Shown piece by piece: positions 59,461-64,000 of a stretch of 64,000 nt of DNA (positions are counted from its first letter, which is position 1; every line of letters starts with the position of its first letter). The stretch covers positions 62,001-126,000 of the forward strand of contig CADCXA010000022.1 of the NCBI GenBank assembly GCA_902806565.1, read 5' to 3'. The translations under genes were made by a program, and so were the position numbers. The notes beneath the pieces were generated by a model. It did no database searches, had not been told where the DNA came from, and saw only the letters and a list, made by a program, of their open reading frames with translations. The DNA comes from Hypoxylon rubiginosum. Lineage: Eukaryota > Ascomycota > Sordariomycetes > Xylariales > Hypoxylaceae.

Positions 59461-59600
59461 GGCCTACGTTACAAGGCTTTTACCTTATAATTATAAGGCA
59501 AATACGGTGCTAAAACCACAGTGCCTTTTAATAAAAATACGGACCTTTTAAAATTAGCGGGGTTGGCGGTTTTTAGTTTTATGGTCCGCTGTCCACCCCC
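59461..59600 (-). repeat. Right terminal inverted repeat of the AT-rich element
   Basis: Read on the minus strand it begins GGGGGTGGACAGCGGACC and continues AACCGCCAACCCCGCT, GGTCCGTATTT, TGTGGTTTTAGCACCG and GCCTTGTAAC. It matches the left repeat with scattered changes and a small insertion (AGCGGAC). Confidence 0.8.
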
Positions 59601-60053
59601 TGACCCCTTGGAGCTGTTACAAGGCTTTTATCTATATTTTAACTATATACTGTTAATCCTCGAATAAGACCACCAAGCCATTACGCCTCCAATGTGCATG
59701 GTGCTGACTTCTGTGTAACATATGGCTTCGTACAGTGGTTGATTCGGATGTGAAAAGATACAGAAATGCTTCATGCATGTGGGGTTGGACAATTGCACCT
59801 CTAATATATATGTCGGCGAATCACATACAGAAGTCATCAATTAATCCTACGCCACACGGACAAAGCATGAGCGGGCGCTGGGCTATGTAGGTACCTAGGT
59901 ACCTAAGTACATGAAGGTATTTATAAGCCTGGCCCTTATCAATCGAGGCTCTTTGCTCGATCTTCTTTTACGGTGCGCGATCTTGTTCCCTCTCTTATTG
60001 CAAACCTTTCTGTTACTCGCCAATTCAAGAGCTTACAATTTACTCGCATAAAC
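59601..60053. other. Promoter and spacer of the first intact FAD oxidase
   Basis: It holds a second copy of GTTACAAGGCTTTTA at 59616-59630, which also occurs inside the right terminal repeat at 59468-59482. It also holds a palindromic GTAGGTACCTAGGTACC run at about 59888-59904. A minus-strand frame at 59643-59840 has no family resemblance. Confidence 0.5.
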
Positions 60054-61971
60054 ATGTTTAGGGGAGTACTGACTAAGTGCCAGGTGCAGATGGTGGCCTT
60101 GTTTTCAATTATCGTCCTCCTCGGGGCGATATGGAAGGCAACGTCGAAAACCTCGCTGTCAACACAGAAACAGCTTGAATGCCGATGCTTCCCAGGGGAT
60201 GACTGCTGGCCCTCATCCGAGGAATGGAGCCGCTTGAACGAAACCGTCCGGGGTAAACTAATTGCCACAGTTCCACTTGCCAGTCCCTGCCACGATGGCT
60301 TCCCTGGCGTAAATTACGATCCGGTCAAATGTGCGGACATACAAGCAAATTGGGCTCGGCCCTCACTTCATTACAAGACAACGCATTCTCCGATGGCGTC
60401 CTTTTTCGCCAACCAAAGTTGCGATCCATTCACACCCCGAGATGCTCAGTGCGTCGTTGATGCCTACGTCGCTTACGCTGTCAACGCCTCAAGCGCGTCA
60501 GACTTCCGCGACACCATAGCTTTCGCAAGGAAACACAACGTTCGGCTAGTAATTCGAAATACAGGACACGATTATATGGGAAAGTCGACCGGTGCCGGTG
60601 CGCTAGCTATATGGACGCATCATATAAAAGATATTACTATTTTCGACTACGTTTCTCCCGGCCACACCTCCCCTGGCTATACAGGGAAAGCTATGAAAAT
60701 AGGCGCCGGTGTCCAAGCATATGAAGCTCAAGCAGTGGCAAGAGCAAGCAGCCTGCTCGTTGTAGAGGGGGATTGTCCATCTGTGGGGATTGCAGGGGGT
60801 TACACGCAGGGTGGTGGGACAAGTCCTTTGGGGTCTAGGTTTGGACTTGCTGCTGACCAGGTGCTCGAGTGGGATGTAGTGACTGGAAAAGGGGAACTTC
60901 TAACTGCCACCCCTAGTCAGAATCCGGATCTTTACTGGGCTCTATCAGGCGGCGGTGGCGGCACTTACGGTGTTGTTCTCTCCATGACAGTCAAATTGCA
61001 TCAAGATCAGCCAACGGCTGGCGCCACTCTTTCCTTTACTGAATCCTCCAACAGATATTGGGATATGATACGGGTATTCCTGATGAACTTACCATCTATC
61101 ATAGATTCCGGTGCTAGTGTTTACTTCCAGTTTCTACCAGGGAATATATTTTCCCTACCACAATCGTACCTCTTAGGAGGAGCTGCGCAGGACTTTGACC
61201 GGCTCTTCCAACCTACTCTTCAGGCCCTCAACCAGACCGGAATACCCTACGGTCAGTTTACCATTCTATATCCACCTGGATTCATAGTTTATAATCTCCT
61301 ATTCATCCTTGATCATCGGATCCTTACCAACCTGCATCTAACAGAATGGAGTTCCCATAACTTTCCGGGTTTTCAGGATGCTTTCCATACACTGAACCCC
61401 GATATGAACATTTCAGACGTCAATCTGGGCGGACGCCTCATACCTCGCACTCTTGTATCTGATAACGACTCGACCACTTCTCTTGTCGCTGCTATCAAGT
61501 TGATCCTCTCTCACGGTGGAGTTATAGCTGCTATTTCCATGGATTTCCACCGCCTGCCAACATATCCGAATTCTGTTCACCCGGTTTGGCGTGAGACAGT
61601 ATTTCTGGCGTTCCTCGGCACGTATGTACCCTAACAACACCAACTCCCTATCACATGAATTAAATTTAACTTCTTTTAACAGGATGTATAATCAATACAA
61701 CATGACGGAGAATATCAGAGATCAACAGACGATTACCAACGTTTTCGATCCAGCTCTGGAGGTATTAACACCTAGAGGAGCTGCGTATCTCAACGAGGGT
61801 GACATCAACCAGCCTAACTGGCAGGACGTCTTTTACGGTCCAAACTATCTCAGGTTAGCTGCTATCAAGAAGGTGTACGACCCGCATGGTATCTTTTGGG
61901 GTCCTACTGCAGTGGGAAGCGAGGCGTGGGAGGTTTCTACAGGCGGAAGACTTTGCAAGACCCGTGATTGA
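60054..61971 (+). CDS. FAD-linked oxidase, berberine-bridge-enzyme-like, secreted
   Basis: The model has three exons, 60054-61251, 61345-61621 and 61683-61971, giving 587 aa. The first intron (61252-61344, GTCAGT...CTAACAG) is 93 nt and has no stop, so the frame looks continuous across it; removing it restores TGIPYEWSSHNFPGFQDAF, the family run. The start at 60054 opens a signal peptide or anchor (MVALFSIIVLLGAIW). The FAD domain shows VRLVIRNTGHDYMGKSTGAGAL, with the His that usually binds FAD covalently, then GDCPSVGIAGGYTQGGG and WALSGGGGGTYGVV. The C-terminal BBE motif includes YGPNYLRLAAIKKVYDPHGIFWGP. Family members oxidise C-N, C-O or sugar groups with oxygen. Many N-glycosylation sites fit passage through the secretory pathway. 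It may serve the cluster or be an unrelated extracellular oxidase. Confidence 0.9.
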
Positions 61972-62564
61972 AGTACTTACTATAGATCAGTCTCACACTG
62001 TATACTATCAATAGAACACATTCTATCTGGTTGTAGGATTCCGCGTTCGGCAGGCTGTGACAGTGATATGCATAAAGAGCCTTTCGAAGTGAGACTTCAT
62101 CTAAATGTCTAAACACCAGCAAATGAAGTGACGGTTCCGCTTAGTATGATTCGTAAGCTGCATGCATCGGCAATGGGGCAAATTAATGCTGCTCCGGTGG
62201 GCCTGACTAGTAGTTCTGGATCGGCCTTCCTTATGCACGAGTTAGGCCGAGATATGTGCAAAGTCATATTTGTTACACGATTCTTGTCTCGGTCAATATT
62301 TGAGGGCGTCGCCGTAACGAGACCAACCACAGCCACCTTGAGTCCTGCAGGTTATATGGGAGCCATGTAACAGTTACAGCGAAGCCACCTCCTATCGTCG
62401 ATGAATGCGGGTGATCCAACAAACTCGTACTAGTGCAGGCCAATACAGCAAAGGTTAAAGCACCTACATCGTGTTTGCTAGATAACCACAGTTGTTGCGA
62501 ATACTATTCCAACCTCTACTATCTAGATACCAATTCGCCAATCACAAAGAAATATTGCAATACA
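61972..62564. other. Spacer with a possible FAD-monooxygenase relic (minus strand)
   Basis: On the minus strand, around 62350-62150, one frame reads LKVAVVGLVTATPSNI and later KADPELLVRPTGAALI followed by SLRIILSG. This faintly recalls the start of salicylate-hydroxylase-like monooxygenases (a GxGxxG-like beginning, then a PTGAAL block). If real it is a short degraded piece. Otherwise the region is promoter for the gene at 62565. Confidence 0.25.
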
Positions 62565-64000
62565 ATGCGTTTCTACGACGCCCTCTGGGCACTCATTCTG
62601 AATTTGTTCGTGGATTTGACCGCCAGCCGTTGCCTTTTAGCACCTAGTGATCCTGAATGGCCAAGTACGGCAATATGGTCTGGTTTGAACGAGACTGTCG
62701 GCGGCAAACTACTAGCGACTATCCCCATAGCTGCCTCTTGCCATGACCGCTTTGCACAATATACATCAAACTTGTCTACATACAACGGCAGCGTTTGTGA
62801 TGCTCTACGAAGTACCTGGTTTTATCCAGAAACGCACTTGTCTTCGCCTTCCTCACCAATGGCCTATTCATTTACTAATAATAGTTGCAATCCGTGGGTA
62901 GAACGGGATGTCCCATGTACGATAGGTTATGATGTAGCATATACCATCAACGCTACACAGATTAGCGATCTCCGGCACGGACTTGAATTCGCCAAGGATC
63001 ATAAAATACGGCTGATCATTCGCAATACTGGTCACGACTATCTCGGCAAGTCGACCGGAGCGCACGCCCTTGGTTTGTGGACCCATCAGCTTAAGCTCCT
63101 CGAGGTGGGCACGTATAACACAACAAATTATACAGGGCCGGCCATACGTATCGGAGCAGGCGTACTGGCTATTGAAGCATACAGATTTGCAAGTTCCCAC
63201 GGCCTCATGGTCGTTGGTGGTAATTGTCCAACCGTTGGCATTGCCGGTGGCTACAGTCAGGGGGGCGGGCACGGGCCCTTGATCTCTAAGTACGGCATGG
63301 GTGCTGACCAAGTACTTGAATGGGATGTCCTGACAGCAGACGGCAACATCGTTACTGCGAACGCAACAAGTCATTCTGATTTATTTTGGGCGCTAAGAGG
63401 GGGCGGTGGCAGTACATTCGGCGTGGTGGTGTCAATGACGGTGAAAGCTTTCCCGGATATTTACGTGTCCACGGCCTCTCTGACGGCTGTCGACAACGGC
63501 ACCAACACTGATATTATCTACGACTTCATGAAATCCTGGCTACGTGCCCTACCACAGATTGTCGATGCCGGCGTCCACGCCTTATGGTTTATCGGGCCAA
63601 GTGGTTTCTCCCTGGTGCCCGCATTCGCGCCTGGTTTGCATAAAGACGAACTTGATGCTCTGCTCCAAGTGCCCATCGAAGAAATGAAAAAAGCTGGCCT
63701 GCACTACCAGTATTCCTCGAATGAGAGTGCCACATTTTTGTCAGCTTATGAATCTTTGGCGACGGGCTGTAACGTATCAGATTACAATATAGGAGGAAGA
63801 CTGATTCCTAGAAGTCTTGTCCTGAACCAGACCGACAGGCTCGTAGAAGCTATTCGTTACATTGGTTCCGAAGCCATTTTGTCGGGCGTCAGTTTCAACG
63901 CCAGAGCTGGCGTTATCTCCCCCGATGAAGTTGCTGTGAATCCCTACTTCCGCAAGGCATTATTCAACGCATTTATCGGAGTGCCTATTAACTACACAAG
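62565..64000 (+). CDS. FAD-linked oxidase, berberine-bridge-enzyme-like (3' end outside the window)
   Basis: From the ATG at 62565 the frame is open for 478 codons and leaves the window, so the gene is partial at its 3' end. It begins with a signal peptide (MRFYDALWALILNLFVDLTA). The domain order matches the neighbour at 60054: WPSTAIWSGLNETVGGKLL, RLIIRNTGHDYLGKSTGAH with the FAD-linking His, VVGGNCPTVGIAGGYSQGGG, QVLEWDVLTADG, WALRGGGGSTFGVV and YNIGGRLIPRSLV. The two genes are same-strand paralogues about 600 bp apart and presumably arose by duplication, but they are clearly diverged. No intron is needed in the visible part, whereas the neighbour has a 93-nt intron in the middle. The substrate is unknown. 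The remaining C-terminal substrate-domain end should follow directly. Confidence 0.9.
   Translation, partial: MRFYDALWALILNLFVDLTASRCLLAPSDPEWPSTAIWSGLNETVGGKLLATIPIAASCHDRFAQYTSNLSTYNGSVCDALRSTWFYPETHLSSPSSPMAYSFTNNSCNPWVERDVPCTIGYDVAYTINATQISDLRHGLEFAKDHKIRLIIRNTGHDYLGKSTGAHALGLWTHQLKLLEVGTYNTTNYTGPAIRIGAGVLAIEAYRFASSHGLMVVGGNCPTVGIAGGYSQGGGHGPLISKYGMGADQVLEWDVLTADGNIVTANATSHSDLFWALRGGGGSTFGVVVSMTVKAFPDIYVSTASLTAVDNGTNTDIIYDFMKSWLRALPQIVDAGVHALWFIGPSGFSLVPAFAPGLHKDELDALLQVPIEEMKKAGLHYQYSSNESATFLSAYESLATGCNVSDYNIGGRLIPRSLVLNQTDRLVEAIRYIGSEAILSGVSFNARAGVISPDEVAVNPYFRKALFNAFIGVPINYT

Larger units (their letters stand above)
55984..59600. mobile_element. AT-only transposon relic with long terminal inverted repeats
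   Basis: Between about 56105 and 59460 the sequence is almost entirely A and T, with no coding potential. Both borders are ordinary in composition and are inverted copies of each other. The left one (55984-56110) and the right one (59461-59600) share, in opposite orientation, AAACCGCCAACCCCGC, AAAAGGTCCGTATTT, ACTGTGGTTTTAGCAC and ATAATTATAAGG, in the same order and spacing. This is a DNA transposon whose interior has been reduced by repeated C-to-T change (RIP-like). No transposase can be recognised. A target-site duplication is not clear from the flanks. Confidence 0.8.

Overview
The window is nuclear DNA of a filamentous ascomycete, most likely a Sordariomycete. Signs of this are the many short introns (about 45-115 nt, GT...CTRAY...AG), a Slt2/Mps1-type MAP kinase, secreted cellulolytic and proteolytic enzymes, a PTH11/rhodopsin-like 7TM protein, and an extremely AT-rich island of the kind left by repeat-induced point mutation (RIP). 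The order or genus cannot be named from this sequence alone. All gene models were spliced by hand from reading frames, splice signals and recalled family sequences; nothing was computed or searched.

Region 1 (1-33.6 kb) is a core-like but gene-sparse part. It carries two small secreted proteins, the TLDc protein Rtc5, a small membrane protein, an NTF2-like protein, a GH10 xylanase, a conserved nuclear-type protein, an intron-containing tRNA-Asp, a large subtilisin-like protease, a soluble fumarate reductase, a tandem pair of related small genes, a long stretch with one gene relic, a DUF3455 secreted protein, the cell-wall-integrity MAP kinase and a low-molecular-weight tyrosine phosphatase.

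Region 2 (34.2-48.9 kb) is the main find: a biosynthetic gene cluster built around a squalene-hopene-cyclase-type terpene cyclase fused in one polypeptide to a sterol-type UDP-glycosyltransferase (41686-45523, about 1257 aa). This is the rare architecture known from the enfumafungin and fuscoatroside pathways. Around it are two cytochrome P450s, a wax-synthase/MBOAT-like acetyltransferase and an O-methyltransferase. Together they predict an oxidised, acetylated and possibly methylated triterpene glycoside. The two divergent promoters of the cluster share an 8-base element, GGTAAGCT, five times, as a possible binding site for a cluster regulator.

Region 3 (49.5-64 kb) is the decaying edge: a berberine-bridge-type FAD oxidase broken by a frameshift, a P450 fragment, an RNA polymerase III-like element, an F-box/ankyrin gene, and a 7TM gene pinned between a short-repeat patch and a 3.6 kb AT-only transposon relic with 120-140 bp terminal inverted repeats. 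Two further related FAD-linked oxidases follow, the second running off the window end. Whether these belong to the triterpenoid pathway is open.
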